Assembly: GCA_001919995.1 (NCBI GenBank)
Contig: MNIY01000065.1
Span: 1 to 8,639, forward strand
Direction: 5' to 3'
Length of the DNA: 8,639 bases
Source: Ktedonobacter sp. 13_1_20CM_4_53_11
Lineage (GTDB): Bacteria; Chloroflexota; Ktedonobacteria; Ktedonobacterales; Ktedonobacteraceae
Positions within the stretch are counted from its first letter, which is position 1, and the number at the start of each line of letters is the position of its first letter. Shown here piece after piece: positions 1 to 7,444 of this stretch. The notes under the pieces were generated by a model. It saw nothing but the letters and a program-made list of their open reading frames with translations, did not search any database and was not told the DNA's origin. Both the position numbers and the translations under genes were made by a program.

Positions 1-674
1 CGCGTCAGGGTAGCAAGTCCGCCGAAGAGTCCTGCTAACCACCACGAACGGTGACGCATGGCATAAAAAGAGAGCAGCATAAAGAAGAGGAACAACGATT
101 CGTTATAGGCGGCAAAGAAGAAAAGCGCCGTGGGAAAGATGGCAAGATAGAAGGCTGCGCGCCATGCTATGTTGCGGTCAAACTCCACCTCTACAAAATG
201 GTAGAGCACGATGAGCGTACCCAAAAAAGCGAGGTTAGAAATCAGCATGCCGGAGAGAAAAACATCGGTATGAATATGTAATAGTGCTGCGACCACGCGC
301 TCCAACCATGGGTACAACGGGAAAAAGGCAGCCTTCGTTGGGTCCGCGGTGCTATAGTCATGAATAGCGATTTTCTCAAAGTTGATGACATCCCAGTGAT
401 ACCAGCTCCGTAGAACTGCGTTCAGTGGCACCACAGCATACGAGTAGTTGTTGACCGTGAAGAGGACGGAGCCAAAATACGTCAGTAAGAGAAAGATGAA
501 ACGGGTGATGAGGAAGATGGGCATCACAGCCATGGCAGCCTGCCACCAGGGAAGCAATACACCATACCACCGCCCACGCGGCGTTGGGTTTGTCTCCCCC
601 GTCGCTGCAGGAGTCGAATGTGCCTGCGCTTCATCTTGCGCTGGTATGAGAGCTGGTGTCTCCTGTACGTCCAT
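1..674 (-). CDS. PIG-V/Gpi18-like mannosyltransferase, N-terminal part (cut by window edge)
   Basis: Reading the minus strand from the ATG at 674-672 gives 224 uninterrupted codons that run off the left edge, so the 3' part is missing. Residues 1-35 are a polar Pro/Ala/Thr-rich cytoplasmic tail. Several hydrophobic segments follow (about 46-72, 137-160, 172-206). Family hallmarks of PIG-V/Gpi18-like integral membrane mannosyltransferases are visible: a WD in the first outer loop (HWDVINFEKIA, about 93-103), AFFPLYPWL (116-124), and FPTALFFFAAYNESLFLFF (180-198), then GLATLTR at the edge. Such enzymes transfer mannose from a polyprenyl-phosphate donor at the membrane; the acceptor cannot be told from sequence. 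The start is weakly supported: a GAAGAG lies 14 nt upstream, but no other in-frame start comes before residue 39. It is transcribed divergently from the NUDIX gene. Family assignment is fairly secure, the exact substrate is not. Confidence 0.8.
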   Translation of the reverse strand, partial: MDVQETPALIPAQDEAQAHSTPAATGETNPTPRGRWYGVLLPWWQAAMAVMPIFLITRFIFLLLTYFGSVLFTVNNYSYAVVPLNAVLRSWYHWDVINFEKIAIHDYSTADPTKAAFFPLYPWLERVVAALLHIHTDVFLSGMLISNLAFLGTLIVLYHFVEVEFDRNIAWRAAFYLAIFPTALFFFAAYNESLFLFFMLLSFYAMRHRSWWLAGLFGGLATLT

Positions 675-824
675 ATAAAATATATGTTCTCTTCAAGGTT
701 GTTGATAGTTCAGGATGCAGTACAATATCAAAGATAAGGTGGTCAAAGTATACAGAAATTGAGAGATGTTGTCACCTCATCTTAAAAAATAGAGAAAGAC
801 TGGAAAACAGAAAGAGGTCCAGCA
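675..824. promoter_or_regulatory. Divergent spacer between mannosyltransferase and NUDIX genes
   Basis: This 150-bp AT-rich gap must hold both divergent promoters. On the plus strand, TTGAGA (759-764) lies 17 bp before TTAAAA (782-787), a weak match to a housekeeping promoter. An AAAGAGG ribosome-binding site at 811-817 sits 7 nt before the NUDIX ATG. On the minus strand no convincing -35/-10 pair is seen. The exact promoters are uncertain. Confidence 0.35.
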
Positions 825-1295
825 ATGAACACACAACACAGCGATACTATTCAGCAACCTTTACGCCCCACACACGTGGTCACAAGTTTTCTCAAGCGCA
901 CGGATGCCGGTGAGCCTCGTATTTTGATCGTGCGACGGAGCCAGCGAGTTGGCAGCTATCAGGGCCATTGGGCAGGTATCAGTGGCTTTGTAGAGCCTGG
1001 CGTCACTCCCGATGAGCAGGCATATACTGAAATTCGCGAAGAAACAGGTCTACAACGTGAGCAGGTACGCATGCTCAGACGCGGGTCAGTAGTAGAACAC
1101 CTTGACCCATCGCTGAACCGGCATTTTTATATTCATCCCTATCTCTTCGAGGCGCTTACTCCTGAAGCTATTCATACAGATTGGGAGGCCGTTGAGAGGC
1201 GCTGGATACTGCCCTCGGAACTCCCAAATTATGATACAGTGCCAAAACTGCAGGAGGTCTACGCTTCTGCTATCAATGGGGAAGCGATACAATGA
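825..1295 (+). CDS. NUDIX hydrolase
   Basis: The 156-aa product is a single NUDIX domain of typical length. The family hydrolyses nucleoside diphosphates linked to another moiety, with Mg2+ bound by the Nudix box. The box spans residues 54-76 (G54, then TEIREETGL at 68-76). The metal-binding EExG core (E72, E73, G75) is intact, but the usual first Glu of the box is V60 and the usual Arg is T68. Upstream strands VVTSFLKR (18-25) and ILIVRRSQRVGSYQGHWAGISG (33-54) and the later WILPSELP segment are typical of a cytoplasmic NUDIX subgroup seen in several bacterial phyla. The ATG at 825 is supported by AAAGAGG 7 nt upstream. The substrate is not predictable from sequence; ADP-ribose-like compounds or damaged nucleotides are possibilities. 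No terminator is evident downstream, so read-through toward the peptidase gene is possible. Confidence 0.9.
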   Translation: MNTQHSDTIQQPLRPTHVVTSFLKRTDAGEPRILIVRRSQRVGSYQGHWAGISGFVEPGVTPDEQAYTEIREETGLQREQVRMLRRGSVVEHLDPSLNRHFYIHPYLFEALTPEAIHTDWEAVERRWILPSELPNYDTVPKLQEVYASAINGEAIQ

Positions 1296-1555
1296 GATAA
1301 TTTGCCATTACCTCAACTCTGTGCGATACTACACCCTGAGGAGAAAATACCTTCCAAACCTGGCACATCGTATTCTATTGCTCGATATAAACACATCAAA
1401 TCTAGAAGCCTGCTGATCAAAGAGGATCGCCAATCCTCAAAAGAAGCGCCAGGTGTGTTGAAGATTCCGCGGCAACGAGATCAAGTGTATTCATCATGTT
1501 CCCGCGCACGAATCGAGACGGTGGGTATACAGATATTACAAAGGGGAAGTATCGT
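1296..1555 (+). other. Spacer between NUDIX and peptidase genes
   Basis: The 260-bp gap has no convincing gene. It contains a 6-bp inverted repeat, GAGGAT (1422-1427) and ATCCTC (1433-1438), with a 5-nt loop and no following T-run, so it is not a standard terminator on the plus strand. A TATAAA at 1386-1391 lacks a good -35 partner. The peptidase ribosome-binding site lies at its right end. Confidence 0.4.
1540..1549 (+). promoter_or_regulatory. Ribosome-binding site deciding the peptidase start
   Basis: A purine-rich AAAGGGGAAG sits 6 nt before the ATG at 1556. The upstream in-frame ATG at 1496 has no comparable site, since the preceding bases are pyrimidine-containing and lack a GG run. 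This favours 1556 as the true start. Confidence 0.75.
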
Positions 1556-3355
1556 ATGAGTATTGTCAGTACATTGCCTCGCTGGGATATGACGGTCGTC
1601 TATCCCGGCCTGGAGTCTCAGGAATTCGCGCGGGATTACTCAAGCGTTGTGCGAGATATCGATGAGTTCGCTCATTTCTTCAATACCCACCACATCGAGG
1701 GGCAAGCTACCGTTTCACTCGGCACTGACACGATAAAGACAGTAGAGACGATCATTCAACGTTATAATACAGTGCTGGAGGCCACGTCGACCTTGAGCGC
1801 GTATATCTCGTGTTTTATCACGACCAATACACATGATAGCCTTGCACAGGCTAAAATGAGCGAACTGCAGAAATCGCTGGTAACGCTCAAACAACTTGAC
1901 ACGCGCTTCACCGCCTGGATTGGTTCACTCGATGTAGAAGCTCTGATTGCCGGCTCGACCATTGCGCGTGAACATGCTCATATACTGAGAAAAGCAAAAT
2001 TGCTTGCCACCCACTTGATGGGTCCGGCTGAAGAGGAACTGGCTTCCGAACTGAATCTCAGTAGCGGCACCGCCTGGTCCAGGTTACACAGCGATATAAC
2101 CTCTCAACTGAGCGTGCCGCTGGAGGTGGATGGTCACATTCAGGATCTCCCCATGAGCGTTGTACGCAATATGGCTGACGAGCCGGATCGCGCAGTGCGC
2201 AAGCGTGCCTACGAGGCCGAGCTTCGTGGTTGGAAGCAGGCGGCAGTGTCACTGGCAGCCGCGCTCAACAGCATCAAGGGAGAGGTCAACGTGCTGGCAA
2301 AGAAACGCGGCTGGCAATCTCCTCTTGAGGCTTCGTTGTTCGACAGCCAGATCGACGGCGCAACGCTTGATGCCATGATGACGGCAGCCCGCGAGTCATT
2401 TCCCGATTTCCGGCGTTACCTGCGTGCCAAAGCCCGTGCTCTGGGTCTGCCCCGGCTTGCATGGTACGACCTGTTCGCGCCTGTGGGTAAGAGCGACAGG
2501 GTTTGGGAATATGATGAAGCAGCTCAGTTCATCGCCGATCAATTTGGTACGTACTCATGCAGGCTATCAAACTTCGCGGCACGGGCCTTCAGCGAACAGT
2601 GGATCGATGCTGAGCCGCGAGAGGGAAAAGTTGATGGCGCCTACTGCACTCCCTTGCGTAAGGACGAGTCACGCGTCTTTGCGAACTTTAAGTCCTCGTA
2701 TGGTGGTATGAGTTGCCTGGCGCACGAGTTGGGACATGGCTACCACAACCTGAACCTGGCGCAGCGGACGATGCTGCAACGGGATACGCCCATGACGTTA
2801 GCGGAAACAGCGAGCATCTTCTGCGAAACCATTGTTCGCGAGGCAGCATTGCGCAAAGCAGATAAGCAGGAACAGATCATGATCCTGGAGGCGTCACTGC
2901 AAGGCTCTTGCCAGGTAGTAGTCGATATCACCAGTCGTTTCCTTTTTGAACAGCGCGTCTTCGAGGCTCGCAAGCAGCGAGAATTATCCATTGACGAACT
3001 CAATACATTGATGCTGGAGGCGCAGCGCGAGACCTATGGTGATGGTTTAGATGAGTCCCGGTTACACCCGTACATGTGGGCCATGAAGCCGCATTATTAC
3101 AGTACAGAGGTCTCGTTCTACAACTATCCCTACATGTTCGGTCTGCTCTTCGGACTTGGACTGTACGCACAATATCAACAGGACCCTGAGAAGTTCAAGC
3201 AGGGCTACGATGCGCTTTTGTCATCCACTGGCCTGGCTGATGCCGCGACATTGGCGGCCGAATTCGGCATCGATATCCGCTCGGCGGACTTCTGGCGGGC
3301 AAGCCTTGATATCGTTAGAGGAGATATCGAGCGGTTTGAGGTGTTGACGAGGTAG
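1556..3355 (+). CDS. pepF: Oligoendopeptidase F, M3 family zinc metallopeptidase
   Basis: The 599-aa product is a cytoplasmic M3B oligoendopeptidase, which cleaves short peptides and helps recycle peptide debris. The N-terminal half (from LPRWDMTVVYPGLES near residue 7) is the helical M3 N-domain. The catalytic zinc motif HELGH is at residues 390-394 (2723-2737). The third zinc ligand is probably E417 in LAETASIFCE. The substrate-binding C-terminal block HPYMWAMKPHYY (504-515) followed by FYNYPYMFG is also family-typical. Length matches the pepF/M3 subgroup of roughly 590-600 aa. The start at 1556 gives the usual short N-terminus before LPRWD; an upstream ATG at 1496 would add 20 unrelated residues without a ribosome-binding site. 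No signal peptide is seen. All key residues are present, so the enzyme should be active. The peptide preference cannot be stated. Confidence 0.95.
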   Translation: MSIVSTLPRWDMTVVYPGLESQEFARDYSSVVRDIDEFAHFFNTHHIEGQATVSLGTDTIKTVETIIQRYNTVLEATSTLSAYISCFITTNTHDSLAQAKMSELQKSLVTLKQLDTRFTAWIGSLDVEALIAGSTIAREHAHILRKAKLLATHLMGPAEEELASELNLSSGTAWSRLHSDITSQLSVPLEVDGHIQDLPMSVVRNMADEPDRAVRKRAYEAELRGWKQAAVSLAAALNSIKGEVNVLAKKRGWQSPLEASLFDSQIDGATLDAMMTAARESFPDFRRYLRAKARALGLPRLAWYDLFAPVGKSDRVWEYDEAAQFIADQFGTYSCRLSNFAARAFSEQWIDAEPREGKVDGAYCTPLRKDESRVFANFKSSYGGMSCLAHELGHGYHNLNLAQRTMLQRDTPMTLAETASIFCETIVREAALRKADKQEQIMILEASLQGSCQVVVDITSRFLFEQRVFEARKQRELSIDELNTLMLEAQRETYGDGLDESRLHPYMWAMKPHYYSTEVSFYNYPYMFGLLFGLGLYAQYQQDPEKFKQGYDALLSSTGLADAATLAAEFGIDIRSADFWRASLDIVRGDIERFEVLTR

Positions 3356-3360
3356 GAATC

Positions 3361-3404
3361 TTGTTGTTACACAACAAAGGGAGCAGCAGTGAAGCTGTTC
3401 CCTT
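3361..3404. terminator. Tandem hairpins in the convergent gap, probable terminator
   Basis: Starting 5 nt after the peptidase stop there is a perfect 7-bp inverted repeat, TTGTTGT (3361-3367) and ACAACAA (3371-3377), with a 3-nt loop. It abuts a second hairpin, AAGGGAGCAG (3377-3386) and CTGTTCCCTT (3395-3404), which is 10 bp with one G-T wobble and an 8-nt loop. The bases after it, CATTCGTTTATAG, are only moderately T-rich, so this is a weak intrinsic terminator by form. Its place between two genes that converge from opposite strands supports the role. It may act for both directions. Confidence 0.6.
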
Positions 3405-3446
3405 CATTCGTTTATAGTTTGTTGAAGTAGTCGTACTTGGCCTCTC

Positions 3447-4416
3447 TCATTCAAAGAGGCTTAGTTGCTGCTGTTTCTGTCGAGGCTCTAGGATTTCACT
3501 TTGACCGGCCAGTTGGAGCACCTGCTCAAACGTTGTCGCCTCCTGAGGGCTTTTATCTTCACGAAGAACGCAATCTCTGGCACCAAAGCCAAACACCAGA
3601 TAATTCTTTCCAGTTTTTAATTCAGTCACCTTAACAGTCACCACTATCTTAGGAGCAATCCATAAATCGGGTATAACAGGTGGATCTTCCAGATTACCTG
3701 GACAATAGTCTTGAATATGAGGTTCGCACGCCGACCACACCGTGTTCCAATCTGCTGTACTTTCTCTCGCGACTTTAGCAATTGGAACCCAGCTATCGCG
3801 TTTATGGCAAGGTAGAGCCAGTAATAGCGTTTTGATCTCTCCACTGAGATCCCGTTCAGCGCCCACTACGACGGCATCCACAGTTTCTTCAGGCTTGACC
3901 TTTAAGACATCGGTAAAATACGGTGTATCCAGTTGCTTGATAATAGCTCCGTCAAACCCTTCAGCTTTTCTTGACCGGCATTGTTGATAAAATTTGATAA
4001 GGTCTTCCTCAGATTCAATGGATTTGTACTCAGCAAGGGTAAAGCCGCCATGGAAGGTAATGGTGAGCATAGCGAAGTCTCGAAGGTGCCAAATGTTCAC
4101 CATTGTGATCGAAACCGACTATCTCCGTGTCCAAGATAACTTGATCGTCCCCCAACTGATCCCGTATCATCTTTAGAATTGAGGGAAATACTCTTGCCCA
4201 GTCCTTGCCCGAACGGCTGAATAATTTAACTAACCTTCCAGTTTTGTGAATCTGTATGCGCCAACCATCAGGTTTAGGATACCCCAGGCACTCTCCTACC
4301 TCGTCCCAAACCTTGATCAGTGCTTCCTCGTCAGGTGCGCTTCTTAGTTGTGCCCCTGCTGGTTGTACAAACACCCCTGGCTGTACAACTGGTGGAGAAC
4401 TTGATGTTGTTCCCAA
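3447..4416 (-). pseudogene. ATP-dependent DNA ligase, frame-broken and internally shortened
   Basis: Two overlapping minus-strand reading frames (4416-4030 and about 4121-3447) together give one ATP-dependent DNA ligase of the short catalytic-plus-OB type. The first frame has motif I KPDGWRIQIH, whose lysine would be adenylated, then LFSRSGKDW and motif III LDTEIVGFD. The second has motif IV EGFDGAIIK, motif V LKVKPEETVDAVVVGAE, the OB-fold segment WIAPKIVVTVKV, and motif VI DKSPQEATT. The frames differ by one position, and only about 50 residues lie between motifs III and IV. Related ligases have about 90-100 there, including motif IIIa, which is not seen. A single deletion of length 3n+2 would explain both defects. 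There is no N-terminal DNA-binding domain. Translation probably starts at a TTG (4416-4414). The product ends in QQQLSLFE, a beta-clamp-binding motif. It lies 53 bp downstream of the regulator gene on the same strand. Most likely a recent pseudogene; a sequencing or assembly error is the alternative. Confidence 0.82.
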
Positions 4417-4423
4417 ATCATGA

Positions 4424-4429
4424 CCCCCT
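4424..4429 (-). promoter_or_regulatory. Ribosome-binding site supporting a TTG start for the ligase
   Basis: On the minus strand AGGGGG sits 7 nt before TTG (4416-4414). The only nearby ATG (4421-4419) is in a different frame and too close to this site. An in-frame TAA further upstream bounds the reading frame, so TTG is the best start. Confidence 0.55.
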
Positions 4430-4469
4430 ATAGATTACAATACCCAAGCCTCATTTCATAGGTTTTTGA

Positions 4470-6995
4470 CTAACCGATCTCTGTTGTTTTGTTCTTTCTC
4501 TCCTCTCTGCGTCGAAGACTCAAGGCGTAGGAGTAAGCCTGGATCAGTTGTAAATTATCAGGTGCAAGTTTCCTCCCAACTGCAAATTCCTCGACAGCTT
4601 TGTCAATTAGACCAGCTTGCAGATAAGCGTAGCCTCGATAGTAGTAATAATTGGCACGCCGTGCACGCTGTTCATCGGGTGTATCGTTCGATGTACGTAA
4701 CTTGCGCACTCGATCAAACTTGTCAATGGCTTCCAGCCACGGCTGGTTCAGGTAGGCGCGCTGCTCGACAAGATCAGGTTGCTCTCGCCGCAAATATTGA
4801 AGGGCATTTTGATATTCAGAAGGTGACATGCTTGCAAGCGCAAGGCCATAACGGGTAAGGAAATCATGGCGAGTGCTATCAAGGTGTAAGGTTTTTTCAT
4901 ATTCTATCAATGCCTCACCGAATCTGCCTTCATATGAGTAACAATCTGCCAGCAAACAATGAGCTGAAGCATAATGCGAGTTTAGTTCAATTGCTTTTTG
5001 ACATTTCTCAATGGCCTCTTCAATAGAGCTACTAGTACCTTGCAGCATTCGTGCTTCGGCAAGGTGTTTATAGCCATACCAACTGTTGGGTACATAGCGC
5101 AATGCATCTTCAAATTCCGAAACCGCGTGGTCAAGATCATTCGTGTAAAGTGCTTCATGTCCCCGTTTAAAATATGGCCCTGCGGTGAGCCTCTCGAGCG
5201 TTCGCTCCTTTAAATCGGCTACCATTGCAAGCATGCCATAGTTCTCAAGTTGCTGATGAAGGTCATCATAGCGGAACGTGATAGCCGAAGGATAGAAATC
5301 AGGAGAGAGCCCTCCAATGCGCATCAGCCTCATTTCTTGCTGAAGATACGTTATGCGCTTTTTATATTGATCTTCGGATAGATCAACAGCTTGCAAAATC
5401 GCGAAAACATACTGATCATCACCAAGCTTACAACGGCCAATGGGTAGAGGGTCCCGATGAGGTGGATCCCAGAGATTGTTAGCCAGAAAGTTGCCAGCCA
5501 TATCGATCCCTTGTTGGCGCAACCATTGTGATATTGTATCTTTGGACGTATTCTGAATGTTTAAGGTGAGAAGATAAATCCAGCTCACCGCTACCTTCAC
5601 GAGACTGACTCCCACTCCTTTCTTCACTTCATCTGCGATACTTTGTAACAAAGTCTCCAAACTTGTAGATGAAGTTAGGGGATACAGGGGACGTGTAGAC
5701 ACCCGGCTTACACTACGCACCGTCTCGATCTCGATCTGGTCGCGTGCAATCATATCCCCACAAATATAACCAAATGCCTTTAAACCTGCTCGTAATTCGT
5801 CAGTGAAAACTAGGGGTTTCTCACCTGTCCGCGTATGCCCAGCAATATAAATCACTCCCACAACTCTCTGATACCAACCTGAAAGGGGTTGTCCAATTTC
5901 CACCAGCTTGCTTTTAAGGTGAGGCGGAAACTTTGAACTATATTCAAGGACACGCAACCATTTCTCATTGCCATCATCAGAAGGCTCAGACACCAGGACA
6001 TTACAGTAATCCCACCCATCTGAAACAGCAGCAATAATCTCAACGAGAACTGCAAGCGTTGTCCCTCTCGTAATATCCAGTTGATTGATAAAGGCGGCTC
6101 TCAAAAGTGTCGAAAGTCCAGGGAATTCCCCTAGCTGTATAGGTTTGTCATTTCCCATACGCTTTTCAAGAGCTTCATCAATGGTCATAATAGATGGTTG
6201 TTGGATATTCGACTCCGGCAAACCCAGCACCACTTGATAGAGTTGACCAACAGGATCTTGCAGTGTCAGGAAGTACCAATTGTTCTGAGGCAACTTTCTG
6301 GCTACTGCAGGTCGGTTTTTTTGAAGCTTTACGAAATCCGTATAGACATACAATTTGAAATATGCATCGGAGACAGCCAGAGTCCATGCTTCATTTTCCA
6401 ACAGCGTACGAGCCCGGTCCCATGTCAATTTACTGAGATAAGCTTCTTCTGTAGTCTGAACCACTGTACGGATGCCGATCAAACATTCTGGCGGAGTCAT
6501 CTCAGCCCCGCCAAATCCCAGGGCGGTTATCAACGTCCCCAAAGCGCGATTACGCAGAAGCGCGTAAGCTGAATTAACCGAAGTGGGTGGTGGTGAGGTT
6601 TGTAATTCTTGCGTGTTTGTGCGAAGCGTTTGCACACCTACTACGTCACTATGCCCATCTCCTTCAGAAAAGCTCAGTAGCCATCCCTTGATCTCTTTGA
6701 CACTAACATACCCATCTGTTTTCAGAAGTTCTACAATCAAGGCGCGACGAACGTCATCTGGCGTATAGCGCCAGCTTGTTCTTATTTCTCCACCGGATTC
6801 CTGCGGCTTTAGTATGCCCTGGTCACGCAGATAGTTCACCTTTGTCTTCGTCATCTCTTCATGAGGTGATGGGAGATGGCTATTGAGGTAAGTGACAAGT
6901 TCAGGAGTTGAGAACTGTGTACCAGGTTGAAGGTCGGCTGTGAGCCGCTTTGCTTCTTGCCAGTATTTTCTGATGGTGATGGAATCTAAGCTCAT
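4470..6995 (-). CDS. MerR-like DNA-binding regulator with sensor core and C-terminal TPR repeats
   Basis: The 841-aa product has no signal peptide or membrane segment. Residues about 24-108 resemble a MerR-type winged helix (TKVNYLRDQGILKP, then WRYTPDDVRRALIVELL and EIKGWLLSF), with a Pro/Ser/Thr-rich linker near 112-140. Residues about 300-425 look like a GAF-type ligand-binding domain. Residues about 440-560 weakly resemble a degenerate GGDEF domain, with LGDDQYVFAIL (524-534) where GGDEF would be, so no cyclase activity is expected. Residues about 604-740 and 780-820 form TPR repeats (for example the units starting PYFKRGHEALYTNDLDHA and NYYYYRGYAYLQAGLIDKA). The tail is basic. The ATG at 6995 has GAAGGAG 9 nt upstream. 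It is probably a one-component transcription factor sensing a small molecule and binding a protein partner. The ligase remnant follows 53 bp downstream, suggesting one operon. The MerR and TPR calls are firm, GAF fair, GGDEF speculative; the regulated genes are unknown. Confidence 0.85.
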   Translation of the reverse strand: MSLDSITIRKYWQEAKRLTADLQPGTQFSTPELVTYLNSHLPSPHEEMTKTKVNYLRDQGILKPQESGGEIRTSWRYTPDDVRRALIVELLKTDGYVSVKEIKGWLLSFSEGDGHSDVVGVQTLRTNTQELQTSPPPTSVNSAYALLRNRALGTLITALGFGGAEMTPPECLIGIRTVVQTTEEAYLSKLTWDRARTLLENEAWTLAVSDAYFKLYVYTDFVKLQKNRPAVARKLPQNNWYFLTLQDPVGQLYQVVLGLPESNIQQPSIMTIDEALEKRMGNDKPIQLGEFPGLSTLLRAAFINQLDITRGTTLAVLVEIIAAVSDGWDYCNVLVSEPSDDGNEKWLRVLEYSSKFPPHLKSKLVEIGQPLSGWYQRVVGVIYIAGHTRTGEKPLVFTDELRAGLKAFGYICGDMIARDQIEIETVRSVSRVSTRPLYPLTSSTSLETLLQSIADEVKKGVGVSLVKVAVSWIYLLTLNIQNTSKDTISQWLRQQGIDMAGNFLANNLWDPPHRDPLPIGRCKLGDDQYVFAILQAVDLSEDQYKKRITYLQQEMRLMRIGGLSPDFYPSAITFRYDDLHQQLENYGMLAMVADLKERTLERLTAGPYFKRGHEALYTNDLDHAVSEFEDALRYVPNSWYGYKHLAEARMLQGTSSSIEEAIEKCQKAIELNSHYASAHCLLADCYSYEGRFGEALIEYEKTLHLDSTRHDFLTRYGLALASMSPSEYQNALQYLRREQPDLVEQRAYLNQPWLEAIDKFDRVRKLRTSNDTPDEQRARRANYYYYRGYAYLQAGLIDKAVEEFAVGRKLAPDNLQLIQAYSYALSLRRREERKNKTTEIG

Positions 6996-7047
6996 GTAGA
7001 TCCACTCCTTCTACCAATACCTTCAGATCATACGAAAAACATCTTAG

Positions 7048-7115
7048 AAGAACTGCTTTTTAACAATGTTCTTGCAAACAAAATATCATTAAAGCTTCTT
7101 GTTAAGAATAGCTTT
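7048..7115 (-). repeat. Two hairpins in the regulator's likely 5' untranslated region
   Basis: Arms AAGAAC (7048-7053) and GTTCTT (7068-7073) are perfectly complementary across 14 nt. A second structure pairs AAAGC-TTCTT (7091-7100) with AAGAA-TA-GCTTT (7104-7115), 10 bp with a 2-nt bulge and a 3-nt loop. Both would lie in the leader of the regulator mRNA if it starts near 7140. Neither is followed by a T-run, so they are not standard terminators. Confidence 0.4.
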
Positions 7116-7142
7116 ATATTCTAAATTACTAAGTGTGCTATG

Positions 7143-7161
7143 ATTATATACCCTATGTCAA
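7143..7161 (-). promoter_or_regulatory. Candidate -10 element for the regulator gene
   Basis: On the minus strand a perfect TATAAT occupies 7148-7143, about 150 bp before the regulator ATG. A perfect TTGACA is at 7161-7156 but only 7 bp away, so the two cannot form one standard promoter. No good -35 is found 16-18 bp upstream of the TATAAT. Confidence 0.35.
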
Positions 7162-7176
7162 GATAATAGCAGAACA

Positions 7177-7188
7177 ATCTAGCTAGAT
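7177..7188. repeat. 12-bp perfect palindrome, candidate operator
   Basis: ATCTAGCTAGAT is fully self-complementary and lies about 30 bp upstream of the minus-strand TATAAT, a position suited to a protein-binding site. Function is inferred from position and symmetry only. Confidence 0.35.
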
Positions 7189-7231
7189 GCAAAAACTGCA
7201 ATGTTCGGCTTAAATCTTCTCAATACATTAG

Positions 7232-7259
7232 TTGAATGAGGTAGATGTTTCATTATAAT
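7232..7259 (+). promoter_or_regulatory. Possible plus-strand promoter
   Basis: TTGAAT (7232-7237) and a perfect TATAAT (7254-7259) are 16 bp apart. In AT-rich DNA such pairs arise by chance, and there is no gene for 490 bp downstream. Confidence 0.3.
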
Positions 7260-7327
7260 TCATAGTATTTCAGTAAGCAAATTTAATGTTCGTTGAAATG
7301 AATCAGTTTCCTTCGCAAATATCACGC

Positions 7328-7344
7328 CTGCTTTAATAAAGCAG
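7328..7344. repeat. 17-bp perfect dyad, candidate operator or hairpin
   Basis: CTGCTTTA (7328-7335) and TAAAGCAG (7337-7344) are perfectly complementary around a single central A. It is not followed by a T-run on either strand, so a protein-binding operator is more likely than a terminator. Confidence 0.45.
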
Positions 7345-7392
7345 CGACAAATTTTGGAATATGTTCATGTTTTTAATGTGATCATCAATTCC

Positions 7393-7404
7393 TACAAATT
7401 TGTA
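7393..7404. repeat. 12-bp palindrome containing repeated CAAATTTGTA
   Basis: TACAAATTTGTA is fully self-complementary. Its last ten bases, CAAATTTGTA, recur exactly at 7495-7504, 100 bp away, on the other side of the candidate promoter at 7445-7476. This is the arrangement expected of a paired operator, though simple AT-rich words also recur by chance. Confidence 0.4.
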
Positions 7405-7444
7405 AGTATATGCTTATTAGGATACTTTTGACTTCCAATTTTCA

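Noticed and set aside
448..678. Plus-strand reading frame of 76 codons
   Set aside because: It lies opposite the mannosyltransferase, whose minus-strand translation has clear family motifs. It is a shadow.
1361..1382. TGGCAC followed by TTGCT resembling a sigma-54 promoter
   Set aside because: The spacing is 11 bp where sigma-54 promoters need about 5, so it does not fit.
1422..1438. Terminator after the NUDIX gene
   Set aside because: The 6-bp hairpin is followed by A-rich, not T-rich, sequence on the plus strand and lies 127 bp after the stop.
2740..3003. Minus-strand 87-codon frame inside the peptidase
   Set aside because: It overlaps the catalytic part of the peptidase on the other strand and has no recognisable features or ribosome-binding site.
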